The notes under the pieces were generated by a model. The model ran no database searches and was not told where the DNA came from. It worked only from the letters and a program-made list of their open reading frames with translations. A stretch of 64,000 nucleotides of DNA from Neisseria lactamica (GTDB lineage: Bacteria > Pseudomonadota > Gammaproteobacteria > Burkholderiales > Neisseriaceae): contig NZ_LR590477.1 in NCBI RefSeq assembly GCF_901482445.1, positions 186,001 to 250,000 on the forward strand, read 5' to 3'. Of the stretch, positions 1-8,960 are shown piece after piece; the stretch's first letter is position 1, and each line of letters begins with the position of its first letter. The translations under genes and the position numbers were made by a program.

Positions 1-1
1 T

Positions 2-655
2 GCTTTCGATTTGGCGTTGTGGCACGAAAGCATACACGCGGTCGGGCCGGGTATTTCCACCCTGCTCAACAGCCTGCAAATCTTTTTCTTGTCCGCAATC
101 GGTGTTTTCTTTTTCGGCGAGCGTTTGGGCAGGCTGCAAGCGGCAAGCTTGATGTCGGCGGTTGCCGGCGTGGCGATGATTGCCGGTGCGGAATTCGGAT
201 ACAACGGCAATGCGGTTTGGGGGTTTGCCAGCGGTTTGGTGTCGGGACTGATGCTTGCCCTGTCGATGGTGTTCGTCCGCAAGACTCATGAAGTCGAGCC
301 GGTGGCACTTTTCCCTTCAATGATGATTTTGAGTTTGGGCGGCGCGGTATCGCTGCTTGTTCCGGCATTGTTGATGGACGGCGGCGCGCTTTATCCGACG
401 ACTTGGAAAGATGCCGGTTTGGTGCTTGTGTACGGCGTGGTGATGCAGTGCTTCGCGTGGGCGATGGTTGCCTATGCGATTCCGCTGCTTTCCCTGTCGC
501 TGACGGGGCTGCTGCTTTTGTCCGAACCGGTTGCCGCCTTGGTCATCGATTATTTTGTATTGGGCAAACCGATTGAAGGCGTGCAGTGGGCAGGGGTGGC
601 ACTGACGCTCTCGGCAATTTACCTCGGTTCGCTGGAACAGCAGTCCGAGCCTTGA
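2..655 (+). CDS. DMT-superfamily (EamA) permease, 3' part
   Basis: The reading frame is open from the first bases, so the start lies outside the window; about 217 residues are visible. The sequence is a run of hydrophobic helices separated by short basic loops, and the second half repeats the fold of the first, as in EamA/drug-metabolite transporters. It ends with a long helix rich in Leu and Ser and a short polar tail. Substrate cannot be read from the sequence. An inverted DUS pair 108 bp after the stop is the likely terminator. Confidence 0.8.
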   Translation, partial: AFDLALWHESIHAVGPGISTLLNSLQIFFLSAIGVFFFGERLGRLQAASLMSAVAGVAMIAGAEFGYNGNAVWGFASGLVSGLMLALSMVFVRKTHEVEPVALFPSMMILSLGGAVSLLVPALLMDGGALYPTTWKDAGLVLVYGVVMQCFAWAMVAYAIPLLSLSLTGLLLLSEPVAALVIDYFVLGKPIEGVQWAGVALTLSAIYLGSLEQQSEP

Positions 656-763
656 CTCCGTCCGGCATCAGGTTTTCTGCCGTGGCAAACCTGCGTACGA
701 TTGAACTGGCAGGCAGTCAAAACCGGCAAGACCAAACACGCCGGCAACGGCGCGGAGCGGAAA

Positions 764-792
764 ATGCCGTCTGAAGCCCTTTCAGACGGCAT
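764..792. terminator. Inverted DUS pair downstream of the DMT gene
   Basis: ATGCCGTCTGAA at 764-775 faces TTCAGACGGCAT at 781-792, giving a 12-bp stem with a 5-base loop. There is no long T run. Such pairs commonly serve as terminators in Neisseria and also as DNA uptake signals. Confidence 0.6.
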
Positions 793-934
793 CGGGGCGG
801 GCAGAATCAAAAAAGCCGCCTCCGCAGGAATGGCAATGCAACTAAAATAATGTCCGTATTTCCATATGCCGCCCACACCGTCAGTCGGACGAAATGCCCT
901 TTATTCAATGGGATGGGTTTCCACACAAACGGAA

Positions 935-964
935 ATATAGTGGATTAAATTTAATCCACTATAT
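935..964. repeat. 30-bp perfect palindrome of two fused Correia ends
   Basis: Positions 935-949 and 950-964 are exact reverse complements. Each half contains TATAGTGGATTAA, the terminal inverted repeat of Correia repeat enclosed elements. The element body is missing, so this looks like an internal deletion that fused the two ends. It lies between the DMT gene and the lepB terminator. Confidence 0.75.
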
Positions 965-1010
965 TATCCCCGAGGTTGCCGGCAGGGAAACAAGGCGTTT
1001 GATGATAAAA

Positions 1011-1045
1011 ATGCCGTCTGAAACAGGGTTCGGACGGCATTTTTG
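1011..1045. terminator. Inverted DUS terminator after lepB
   Basis: ATGCCGTCTGAA at 1011-1022 pairs with TTCGGACGGCAT at 1029-1040 (one mismatch), followed by TTTTT. It sits 24 bp beyond the lepB stop on the minus strand. Confidence 0.65.
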
Positions 1046-1068
1046 ATGTTCCGGCGTAATTTTCCGAC

Positions 1069-2088
1069 CTAACGGATTGCCGTGCCGACTCTGCCGAAAT
1101 CGCCGAAGTTCATCAAAATGAACATTGCCTTGCCGACAACCAGCTTGTCATCCACAAATCCCCAGTAGCGCGAATCGGCACTGTTGTCGCGGTTGTCGCC
1201 CATAGCGAAATAGCGTCCTTCGGGAACTTTGCACACGAAACCGCTGCCGTCGTCGGCATATTGGCAGTGTTCCAAACCGCTTTGCTCTATGGAATATCCG
1301 TTTTCAGACATAATATCGGAGGTATATTTGCCCAATACGGGTAGGGAAACGGCAGGCTGTCCTTCTTTTTTTAGAATATTGAAGGATTTGCCGTCCAAAC
1401 CGCTGCGGAACATATCCGTGTTGTGGATTTCGGAAGGGTCGGTGTCGTCGGGATAACGGTATGTGCCGTTAGGAATTTCGGAAGCCGGTTTTCCATTTAC
1501 CGTCAGAACTTTATCCCGATATTCGACCACATCGCCCGGAATGCCGACAATACGCTTGATGTAGGTCATCTCCGGCTGCAGAGGATAATTAAAAACAACG
1601 ACATCGCCCCGTTCGATTTTGCCTGTGGGGATAAATACATTGTTTAAAACGGGTACGCGCAAGCCGTAGGAAAATTTGCCGACCAAAATGAAATCGCCCT
1701 TGATCAGGCCCGGGCGCATCGAGCTGGATGGAATTTGGAACGGTTCGGCAATAAACGACCGGATGAGGAACAATACCAAAACGGTAGGGAAGAAACCGCC
1801 GAAATAATCGCCGAAGTGGCTGCTTTCCGAGATTTCGGGATGAGTCTTCAGGCGGTATTTATATACCCCCCAAGCCGTACCGCACAATACAACGAAAATC
1901 AGGAAAACGGCGGTAAAGCTCATAAACAGGGACAAAGCGGCAAACACGCCGACCGCCGTCAGGATATAGGCGTATTCGAGGCCGGAACTCCATTCACCGT
2001 TTTCCTGCCGCTTCTTGTCGCTTTTGAAATAAAGGATGATGCCGGCAAGCAGCGCGGCAGCCGCGCCCGACATTAGCATTGTGTTCAT
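1069..2088 (-). CDS. lepB: Signal peptidase I
   Basis: A 339-residue membrane-bound serine protease that removes signal peptides from exported proteins. Three hydrophobic segments near residues 7-21, 39-76 and 100-112 precede the periplasmic catalytic part. The PSSSMRPG motif gives the nucleophile Ser123, and YIKRIVGIPGD gives the general base Lys178. A later GDNRDNSADSRYWG box is the family's conserved C-terminal signature. It lies 144 bp downstream of lepA on the same strand, the classical lepA-lepB order. Confidence 0.97.
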   Translation of the reverse strand: MNTMLMSGAAAALLAGIILYFKSDKKRQENGEWSSGLEYAYILTAVGVFAALSLFMSFTAVFLIFVVLCGTAWGVYKYRLKTHPEISESSHFGDYFGGFFPTVLVLFLIRSFIAEPFQIPSSSMRPGLIKGDFILVGKFSYGLRVPVLNNVFIPTGKIERGDVVVFNYPLQPEMTYIKRIVGIPGDVVEYRDKVLTVNGKPASEIPNGTYRYPDDTDPSEIHNTDMFRSGLDGKSFNILKKEGQPAVSLPVLGKYTSDIMSENGYSIEQSGLEHCQYADDGSGFVCKVPEGRYFAMGDNRDNSADSRYWGFVDDKLVVGKAMFILMNFGDFGRVGTAIR

Positions 2089-2232
2089 TGTTGTTCCTTA
2101 ATGCTTAAAAACCCGCCTGTCCGTGCAACCGTTTTAAGGCGGCAAATTGCAAAATTTGTTTGCGGGCGCGTGCCCCTGAAATCAGGGCGGTTTGAGGGGT
2201 GTTCCCGACGCGCCGCCCTATGTGCCGAAATA

Positions 2233-4026
2233 TTATTTGTCGCTCACCTGCAAAATCGCCAAGAACGCGCTTTGCGGAATTTCCACGTTGCCCACTTGTT
2301 TCATACGGCGTTTGCCTGCCTTTTGCTTTTCAAGCAGTTTTTTCTTACGGGTAATGTCGCCGCCGTAACATTTCGCCAAAACGTTTTTACGCAGGGCTTT
2401 GACGTTTTCGCGGGCGATAATCTGGCTGCCGATGGCGGCTTGGACGGCGATGTCGAACATTTGGCGCGGAATCAGTTCGCGCATTTTCGATGCCAGCTCG
2501 CGGCCTCGGTGAACGGCGCTTTGACGATGCACAATCAGGCTTAAGGCATCGACTTTTTCGCCGTTGACCATAATATCCAGCTTAATCAAATCAGACGGTT
2601 GGAACTCTTTGAAATGGTAGTCCAACGAAGCATAGCCGCGCGAAGTGGATTTGAGTTTGTCGAAAAAATCCATCACCACTTCGTTCATGGGTAAATCATA
2701 AGTCAGCATGACTTGGCGGCCCATATATTGCATATTGGCCTGCACGCCGCGCTTTTGGTTGCACAAAGTCATGACATTGCCGACATATTCCTGCGGCACA
2801 AGGATGGTTGCGGTAATAATTGGCTCGAGTATGGTTTCGATGCTGCCGATGTCGGGCAGTTTGGACGGATTTTCGACTTCGATTTTTTCGCCGCTTTTCA
2901 ACACGACTTCATAAACCACCGTCGGCGCGGTGGTAATCAAATCCATATCGAACTCGCGTTCCAGGCGTTCCTGCACGATTTCCAAGTGCAACAGACCCAA
3001 GAAGCCGCAACGGAAGCCGAAGCCCAATGCTTGGGAAACTTCAGGCTCGAATTTCAACGAAGCATCGTTCAGCTGCAATTTTTCCAAAGCATCGCGCAAG
3101 GCTTCGTAGTCGTGGCTTTCTACGGGATAAAGTCCGGCGAATACCTGGCTTTGCACTTCTTGGAAACCGGGCAGCGGTTCAGAGGCAGGATTGGCAACCA
3201 AAGTAACCGTATCGCCGACTTTCGCCTGTCCCAATTCTTTTACACCGGTAATCAAAAAGCCTACTTCGCCGGCTTTCAGTTCTTGTTTTTGAACCGATTT
3301 CGGTGTGAATACGCCCAGCTGCTCGACCTGCGTTTCCGCTTTGGTGCTCATAAAGCGCACTTTGTCTTTCAGCTTGATGATGCCGTTTTTCACACGGATC
3401 AGCATAACCACGCCGACATAGTTGTCAAACCACGAATCGACGATAACGGCTTGCAGCGGCGCGTTTTCGTCGCCGGTCGGCGCAGGGATTTTGGCAACAA
3501 TTTCTTCCAAAACATCTTCCACGCCGATACCGCTTTTGGCGGAACACTGCACCGCGCCGACGGCATCGATGCCGATGATGTCTTCGATTTCCTGTTCCAC
3601 GCGTTCGGGGTCGGCGGCGGGCAGGTCGATTTTGTTCAAAACCGGCACGACTTCCACACCCAAATCAATCGCGGTGTAACAGTTCGCCACGGTTTGCGCT
3701 TCCACGCCCTGCGACGCGTCAACCACCAAAAGCGCGCCTTCGCAGGCGGACAGCGAACGGGATACTTCATAAGAGAAGTCGACGTGTCCCGGCGTGTCAA
3801 TCAAATTAAGCTGATACACCTGCCCGTCGCGTGCTTTGTAGTTGAGTGCGGCGGTTTGTGCTTTGATGGTGATGCCGCGCTCTTTTTCGATGTCCATAGA
3901 GTCGAGCACCTGCGTACTCATTTCGCGCAAATCCAAGCCGCCGCAATATTGGATGAAGCGGTCGGCAAGCGTCGATTTGCCGTGGTCGATGTGGGCGATG
4001 ATGGAGAAATTTCGGATATTTTTCAT
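2233..4026 (-). CDS. lepA: Elongation factor 4 (back-translocating GTPase LepA)
   Basis: A 597-residue ribosomal GTPase that remodels stalled or mis-translocated ribosomes. The start MKNIRNFSIIAHIDHGKSTL at 4026 was chosen because the G1 P-loop (AHIDHGKST) lies at residues 10-18, as in the family, and the length matches the usual size of about 599. DTPGH (G3), NKID (G4) and the C-terminal KKLLEKQKAGKRRMK basic stretch are all visible. The frame stays open 27 codons further upstream, but that part has no family match. A DUS lies in the leader at 4063. Confidence 0.97.
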   Translation of the reverse strand: MKNIRNFSIIAHIDHGKSTLADRFIQYCGGLDLREMSTQVLDSMDIEKERGITIKAQTAALNYKARDGQVYQLNLIDTPGHVDFSYEVSRSLSACEGALLVVDASQGVEAQTVANCYTAIDLGVEVVPVLNKIDLPAADPERVEQEIEDIIGIDAVGAVQCSAKSGIGVEDVLEEIVAKIPAPTGDENAPLQAVIVDSWFDNYVGVVMLIRVKNGIIKLKDKVRFMSTKAETQVEQLGVFTPKSVQKQELKAGEVGFLITGVKELGQAKVGDTVTLVANPASEPLPGFQEVQSQVFAGLYPVESHDYEALRDALEKLQLNDASLKFEPEVSQALGFGFRCGFLGLLHLEIVQERLEREFDMDLITTAPTVVYEVVLKSGEKIEVENPSKLPDIGSIETILEPIITATILVPQEYVGNVMTLCNQKRGVQANMQYMGRQVMLTYDLPMNEVVMDFFDKLKSTSRGYASLDYHFKEFQPSDLIKLDIMVNGEKVDALSLIVHRQSAVHRGRELASKMRELIPRQMFDIAVQAAIGSQIIARENVKALRKNVLAKCYGGDITRKKKLLEKQKAGKRRMKQVGNVEIPQSAFLAILQVSDK

Positions 4027-4170
4027 TAGAGTTGTTTTGAATGTCGGACAGTGGGTTTGGGAAATGCCGTCTGAACAAACGGCGCTGCGTCCGAATGTCG
4101 GGCGCAACGGGATAAACAGCCCGACATTCTAGCCGAAAACCGCTGTTTTGGCATAAGTTTGATAAAGGTT

Positions 4171-4872
4171 TTATAAAGATTTGACAATCTCTGCCACCAT
4201 TTTTGCGGAACTTGCCGCCGCCGTTTTCAAAAATTCGTCAAAGCTGATGTCTGCTTTTTCATCCGCCGAATCGGAAACCGCGCGGATGATGACGAACGGC
4301 GTGTCGAGCCGGTGGCAGGTTTGGGCGATTGCCGCCGCTTCCATTTCCACCGCCTTGACTTCGGGGAACCGGCTGCGGATTTCCGCCACGCCTTCGCTGC
4401 TGTGGACGAAGCGGTCGCCGCTGACAATCAGGCCTTGTTCTACCGCCGCGCCTTCAAACGTCCGCGCCGCCCGTTTTGCCGCTTCAATCAAAACGCCGTC
4501 TGAAGCAAACCTTGCCGGCAGTTGCGGCACTTGCCCCCAAGCATAGCCGAACGCCGTTACATCGACATCGTGGTGCGCGGTTTCCGTGCCGACAACCACG
4601 TCGCCGACTTTCAAACCCTTGCCCAAGCCGCCCGCGCTGCCGGTGTTGATGACGCAGTCCGGTGCGAACTGATGGATAAGCCAGGCCGTTGCAACTGCCG
4701 CGTTGACCTTGCCGATGCCGCTTAAGGCAAGCACGGTGCGCCTGCCCGACAAATGCCCTTCGTAGGCGGTAAATTGACCGAAAGACAAGGTTTTTACATT
4801 GTCTGCCGCCTCGCGCAAAAGCTCGATTTCTTGTTCCATCGCGCCGATAACGGCCACTGTTTTCAAAGACAT
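4171..4872 (-). CDS. mtnN: 5'-methylthioadenosine/S-adenosylhomocysteine nucleosidase
   Basis: A 233-residue enzyme that cleaves adenine from MTA and SAH, feeding methionine recycling and making the AI-2 precursor. The start MSLKTVAVIGAMEQEIELL at 4872 was chosen from the conserved N-terminus; the frame is open 88 codons further upstream without homology. GSAGGLGKGLKVGDVVVG (nucleoside-binding loop), VEMEAAAIAQ (substrate Met-Glu) and the catalytic Asp in RAVSDSADE are present. It is the first gene of the mtnN-lepA-lepB minus-strand run. Confidence 0.95.
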   Translation of the reverse strand: MSLKTVAVIGAMEQEIELLREAADNVKTLSFGQFTAYEGHLSGRRTVLALSGIGKVNAAVATAWLIHQFAPDCVINTGSAGGLGKGLKVGDVVVGTETAHHDVDVTAFGYAWGQVPQLPARFASDGVLIEAAKRAARTFEGAAVEQGLIVSGDRFVHSSEGVAEIRSRFPEVKAVEMEAAAIAQTCHRLDTPFVIIRAVSDSADEKADISFDEFLKTAAASSAKMVAEIVKSL

Positions 4873-4951
4873 ATTGACAGCCTGTTGTGAGTTTCGGATA
4901 AGTGCCGGATTATACACGTTAAAGGGGCGGGGTTGGGCGGGGCAGAACGTC

Positions 4952-5000
4952 AATGCCGTCTGAAACCGGTTCAGACGGCACGGCGGGTTTTTGGTAGAAT
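4952..5000 (+). promoter_or_regulatory. Inverted DUS and probable pilU -10 box
   Basis: An inverted DUS pair occupies 4952-4980 between the divergent mtnN and pilU genes. It is followed by GGTTTTTGG and TAGAAT (4995-5000), a plausible -10 box 32 bases before the pilU start. No good -35 box is seen, and part of the expected position falls in the DUS stem. Confidence 0.4.
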
Positions 5001-5031
5001 GGGAAGATACAGATTGTTTGAAGATTGGGGG

Positions 5032-6168
5032 ATGAAGATGTTTGCCGGTGAAAATATGACTGCAAAGGAAGAACTGTTCGCCTGGCTGCGCCATATGAAC
5101 AAAAACAAAGGTTCCGACCTGTTTGTGACGACCCATTTCCCGCCCGCGATGAAGCTGGACGGCAAAATTACCCGCATCACGGATACGCCGCTGACGGCGG
5201 AAAAATGTATGGAAATCGCCTTTTCGATTATGAGTGCGAAGCAGGCGGAAGAATTTTCATCGACCAACGAGTGCAACTTCGCCATCAGCCTGCCGGACAC
5301 CAGCCGCTTCCGCGTCAATGCGATGATACAGCGCGGCGCAACGGCGTTGGTATTCCGCGCGATTACCAGCAAGATTCCCAAGTTTGAAAGCCTGAACCTG
5401 CCGCCTGTCTTGAAGGATGTCGCGCTGAAAAAACGCGGGCTGGTTATTTTTGTCGGCGGCACCGGCTCGGGCAAATCGACTTCGCTTGCCTCGCTTATCG
5501 ATTACCGCAATGAAAATTCGTTCGGACACATCATCACCATCGAAGACCCGATCGAATTTGTCCACGAACACAAAAACTGCATCATCACCCAGCGCGAGGT
5601 TGGCGTGGATACGGAAAACTGGATGGCGGCGTTGAAAAACACGCTGCGGCAGGCACCCGATGTCATCCTTATCGGCGAAATCCGCGACCGCGAAACAATG
5701 GACTACGCCATTGCCTTTGCCGAAACGGGGCATTTGTGTATGGCGACGCTGCACGCCAACAGCACCAATCAGGCACTCGACCGCATCATCAACTTTTTCC
5801 CCGAGGAGCGGCGCGAACAATTGCTGACGGATTTGTCGCTCAACCTTCAGGCGTTTATTTCGCAACGCCTCGTTCCGCGAGACGGCGGCAAGGGCAGGGT
5901 GGCGGCAGTCGAGGTGCTGCTCAATTCGCCCCTAATTTCGGAGTTGATTCACAACGGCAACATCCATGAAATCAAAGAAGTGATGAAAAAATCCACTACC
6001 CTGGGTATGCAGACCTTCGACCAACACCTTTACCAATTGTATGAAAAAGGCGATATTTCCTTGCAGGATGCCTTGAAAAATGCCGATTCGGCGCATGATT
6101 TGCGTTTGGCTGTTCAGTTGAGAAGCCGCCGCGCGCAAAGTTCCGGACCGGATTTGGAATTGCTCTGA
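5032..6168 (+). CDS. pilU: Type IV pilus retraction ATPase PilU
   Basis: A 378-residue hexameric secretion-type ATPase, the accessory partner of PilT in pilus retraction. Walker A FVGGTGSGKSTSLASL lies near residues 140-155, the Asp box is IITIEDPIEF, Walker B is VILIGEIRDRETM, and the His box is HLCMATLHANST. The N-terminal part (GSDLFVTTHFPPAMKLDG) and the long C-terminus ending RRAQSSGPDLELL fit PilU rather than PilT. The ATG at 5032 follows GGGGG; ATG 5038 is an alternative. It heads the run pilU-holB-pilZ-tatD. Confidence 0.93.
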   Translation: MKMFAGENMTAKEELFAWLRHMNKNKGSDLFVTTHFPPAMKLDGKITRITDTPLTAEKCMEIAFSIMSAKQAEEFSSTNECNFAISLPDTSRFRVNAMIQRGATALVFRAITSKIPKFESLNLPPVLKDVALKKRGLVIFVGGTGSGKSTSLASLIDYRNENSFGHIITIEDPIEFVHEHKNCIITQREVGVDTENWMAALKNTLRQAPDVILIGEIRDRETMDYAIAFAETGHLCMATLHANSTNQALDRIINFFPEERREQLLTDLSLNLQAFISQRLVPRDGGKGRVAAVEVLLNSPLISELIHNGNIHEIKEVMKKSTTLGMQTFDQHLYQLYEKGDISLQDALKNADSAHDLRLAVQLRSRRAQSSGPDLELL

Positions 6169-6202
6169 TGAAGGGTATGGATTCCCGGACGGATGGTTTG
6201 AA

Positions 6203-7180
6203 ATGATTTATCCGTGGCATAATGAGCAATGGCGGCAGATTGCGGAACATTGGGAGCGCCGTCCCAATGCTTGGCTGTTTGCCGGCAAAAAAGGCATAGG
6301 GAAAACCGAGTTTGCCCGCTTTGCGGCGCAAGCATTATTGTGTGAAAACCCGAGTCCGGATCACCGGGCTTGCGGGGCTTGTGCTTCTTGTCATTTTTTT
6401 GAACAAGGCAGCCATCCGGATTTTTACGAAATCACCCCCTTGTCGGACGAATCCGAAAACGGGCGCAAACTGTTGCAGATTAAAATCGATGCCGTCAGGA
6501 AAATTATCGATAACGTGTATCTGACTTCGGTACGGGGCGGTTTGCGCGTGGTACTCATCCATCCTGCGGAAAGTATGAATGTCCAGGCCGCCAACAGTTT
6601 GTTGAAAGTGTTGGAAGAACCTCCTCCCCAAGTGGTCTTTTTGCTGGTCAGCCACGCGGCGGACAAGGTTTTACCGACCATTAAAAGCCGCTGCCGGAAA
6701 ATGGTTTTGCCTGCGCCTTCCTATGAGGAGGCATCGGCATATCTGCGCGAAAGGGGCGTGGAGGAACCGGAAGAATTTTTGGCGTTCCATTCGGGCGCGC
6801 CGCTGTTTGAAGAGGCGGACGGTGTCCGTGCGTTGCGGGCCGGACTGTTGGATATTTTGGCAGAACCGAGGTTGTTGAAGATTTTGGATTATGCCGCCTT
6901 GTTCGAGAAGGAAGGGCTGCCGCTTGCCGTGTTTGTCGAATGGATGCAGAAATGGCTGGCCGATTTGGGTCTGTGCCTGCACAATATGAAACCTGCCTAC
7001 TATCCTTCTTATGAGGCCCGGCTGCTTCAGACGGCATCCGGTTTTAGCCCGCGCAATGTGTTTGCCGCAGAGGATATGCTGAAAAGGCTCGCCCCTTACG
7101 GGTTTCATACTTTAAACGTTAAAATGCAGATTGAATCTCTGCTTATCGATTATTTGGAATTAAAGAAAGGGAAAGGGTGA
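6203..7180 (+). CDS. holB: DNA polymerase III delta' subunit
   Basis: A 325-residue clamp-loader subunit. Walker A-like FAGKKGIGKTEFA at about residues 28-40 is followed by the four-Cys zinc module in CENPSPDHRACGACASC, the sensor-1 region NSLLKVLEEPPPQVVF and the arginine finger TIKSRCRKM. The C-terminal collar region is poorly conserved, as is usual. The gene lies 34 bp after pilU and 3 bp before pilZ, so co-transcription is likely. Confidence 0.93.
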   Translation: MIYPWHNEQWRQIAEHWERRPNAWLFAGKKGIGKTEFARFAAQALLCENPSPDHRACGACASCHFFEQGSHPDFYEITPLSDESENGRKLLQIKIDAVRKIIDNVYLTSVRGGLRVVLIHPAESMNVQAANSLLKVLEEPPPQVVFLLVSHAADKVLPTIKSRCRKMVLPAPSYEEASAYLRERGVEEPEEFLAFHSGAPLFEEADGVRALRAGLLDILAEPRLLKILDYAALFEKEGLPLAVFVEWMQKWLADLGLCLHNMKPAYYPSYEARLLQTASGFSPRNVFAAEDMLKRLAPYGFHTLNVKMQIESLLIDYLELKKGKG

Positions 7181-7183
7181 GTT

Positions 7184-7534
7184 ATGTCAGACGGACAAAA
7201 TATCCCGGTAAAGATGATGTCGTTGAAATTGCAGGAAATGAGCCTGCTTTATAAATCATATATGCCGTTTTTGGAGTATGGCGGTTTGTTTGTGCAGACC
7301 GACGACGTGCTTTCCATCGGGGAGGACATCCTGCTTGCCGTGGAAATTCTCAATTATCCCAAATTGTTCCTGCCGACACAGGTGGCGTGGATCAATCCGG
7401 CGCGCACTTCTTCCAAACCCAAAGGGGTGGGGCTGGCATTTACAAAACACGAAAACTGCCTGAAGCTCAAAGACCAAATCGAAGTCGAGTTGGGCAGCGT
7501 GCTCGGCAGCGGCAAACCCACGTTTACGATGTAA
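7184..7534 (+). CDS. pilZ: PilZ-domain type IV pilus protein
   Basis: A 116-residue single-domain PilZ protein. In the stand-alone PilZ group the c-di-GMP motif RxxxR at the N-terminus is degenerate, and none is seen here (MSDGQNIPVKMMSLKLQEM). The core GGLFVQTDDVLSIGEDILL and PKGVGLAFTKHENC strands are clear. The family is required for pilus assembly at a step linked to the PilB ATPase. Its place after holB and before tatD is the conserved order in many beta- and gammaproteobacteria. Confidence 0.92.
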   Translation: MSDGQNIPVKMMSLKLQEMSLLYKSYMPFLEYGGLFVQTDDVLSIGEDILLAVEILNYPKLFLPTQVAWINPARTSSKPKGVGLAFTKHENCLKLKDQIEVELGSVLGSGKPTFTM

Positions 7535-7538
7535 CGCT

Positions 7539-8318
7539 ATGTATATCATCGATTCTCACTGCCACCTCAATTTTGAAGGTTTGAAAGAACGCCTGCCCGA
7601 AGTTTTGTCCAATATGGAGGAAAACGGCGTGGGTCAGGCGCTTGCCATCAGCGTCAGCAGGCAGAGTTTTGCCGAAGTGTCCGCCATTGCCGAAGCGCAC
7701 GGACACATTTACTGCACCATAGGCGTACATCCCGACAGCAAGGAAGCCGAAGAATTTTCCATTGCGGAAATGGTTGCCGCAGCCGCCTCGCCGAAAGTGG
7801 TCGGCATAGGCGAGACGGGTTTGGATTATTACTGGTGCAAAGGCGATTTGTCTTGGCAGCACAAACGCTTTGCAGACCACATCGAAGCCGCCAATCAAAC
7901 CGGACTGCCCGTTATCGTCCATACGCGCGATGCGGCGGCGGATACCTTGTCTATCCTGAAAGAATGCCGGGTTAATTCGGGCGTTATCCACTGTTTTTCC
8001 GAAGACATCGGTTTTGCCCGAGCGGCAATGGATTTGGGGCTTTACATTTCTTTCTCAGGAATCGTTACCTTTAAAAACGCACCCTTGGTTCAGGAGGCGG
8101 CGAAATACGTTCCGGACGACCGCATTTTGGTGGAAACCGATGCGCCGTTCCTCGCCCCCGTTCCCAAGCGCGGCAGGCAGAACGAGCCGGCTTTTGTGCG
8201 CCATACCGCCGAACATATTGCCAAATTGCGGAATCAAACATTGGAGCAGGTTGCGGCATATACGACGGAAAACTTTTACCGGCTGTTTAAAAAAGTGCCC
8301 GATATGAGGGCAGGTTGA
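7539..8318 (+). CDS. TatD/YcfH-family metal-dependent deoxyribonuclease
   Basis: A 259-residue TIM-barrel hydrolase. The metal ligands are visible: DSHCHLNFEG (His7, His9), GIGETGLDYYW (Glu), PVIVHTRDA (His), GVIHCFSED (His) and LVETDAPFLAP (Asp). The family degrades DNA ends or acts on D-Tyr-tRNA-like substrates; the exact substrate is not settled by sequence. It ends the pilU operon and marks the left border of the accessory island. Confidence 0.9.
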   Translation: MYIIDSHCHLNFEGLKERLPEVLSNMEENGVGQALAISVSRQSFAEVSAIAEAHGHIYCTIGVHPDSKEAEEFSIAEMVAAAASPKVVGIGETGLDYYWCKGDLSWQHKRFADHIEAANQTGLPVIVHTRDAAADTLSILKECRVNSGVIHCFSEDIGFARAAMDLGLYISFSGIVTFKNAPLVQEAAKYVPDDRILVETDAPFLAPVPKRGRQNEPAFVRHTAEHIAKLRNQTLEQVAAYTTENFYRLFKKVPDMRAG

Positions 8319-8435
8319 CAAATGTGTCAACGCCGTGCCGATTTGGAAAGGGTGAGTTCTTGTTAAACAAATCTAAATCCTACTGCTTTGAAAGGGTGGG
8401 TTTTGAGTATTCTCAAAAAGAACGTACCTTTTCTT

Positions 8436-8960
8436 TATCAGCCCTGTGCCGTAAAACTCCGTCCTTCAGGGCGGAGATATAAGGCACAAACACAAACCAA
8501 AGGTATAATCATACCACTATGATTATACGCAAAGCCTTTAAGTTCGAAATCATGCCAAACGGCGAACAAATCAGCAAAATGAAACAGTTTTGCGGCTGTT
8601 CCCGTTTTGTCTTTAATCAGGCGTTGGTTTGGCAGAATGAGCAATATGGGCAAGATAACAGTGTCAAGTTCAGTTATACGAAAATAGCCAATCTGCTGCC
8701 CGAATGGAAACGTGAATTAACCTGGTTGAAAGACTGCCACAGTCAGGTTTTGCAACAGTCGTTAAAAGACCTTGAAAGCGCGTTCAAAAACTTCTTTCAA
8801 AAGCGTTCCGGCTTCCCGAAATTCAAGAAAAAAGGCTTGAAAGAGAACTTTCGCTTTCCGCAAGGCTGCAAACTGGAACAACAAAATAACCGCCTGTATC
8901 TCCCGAAAATCGGCTGGATTCGCTATCGCAACAGCCGCGATGTCGTCGGCGAAATTAAAA
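8436..8960 (+). mobile_element. TnpB-only IS200/IS605-type element, copy 1 (truncated)
   Basis: Starting near TTTATCAGCC, the sequence matches 34988-35512 almost base for base, including the left-end hairpin CTCCGTCCTTCAGGGCGGAG. It contains the first half of tnpB and stops where an IS1016-like element begins at 8961. The right half of the element is missing. The stretch 8319-8435 between tatD and this element contains no gene; it has two similar GAAAGGGTG(A/G)GTT stretches. Confidence 0.8.
8519..8960 (+). pseudogene. tnpB: TnpB nuclease, N-terminal half only
   Basis: It encodes MIIRKAFKFEIMPNGEQI up to RYRNSRDVVGEIK, about 147 residues of a roughly 380-residue TnpB. The RuvC triad and zinc finger are missing, so it cannot be an active nuclease. 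The frame runs 17 bases into the adjoining IS before a stop. Compared with copy 2 it is nearly identical except for a block of differences around 8700-8757. Confidence 0.85.

Noticed and set aside
2713..4029. Long plus-strand open frame opposite lepA
   Set aside because: It is the antisense frame of a highly conserved gene; the residue pattern is not protein-like and there is no ribosome site.
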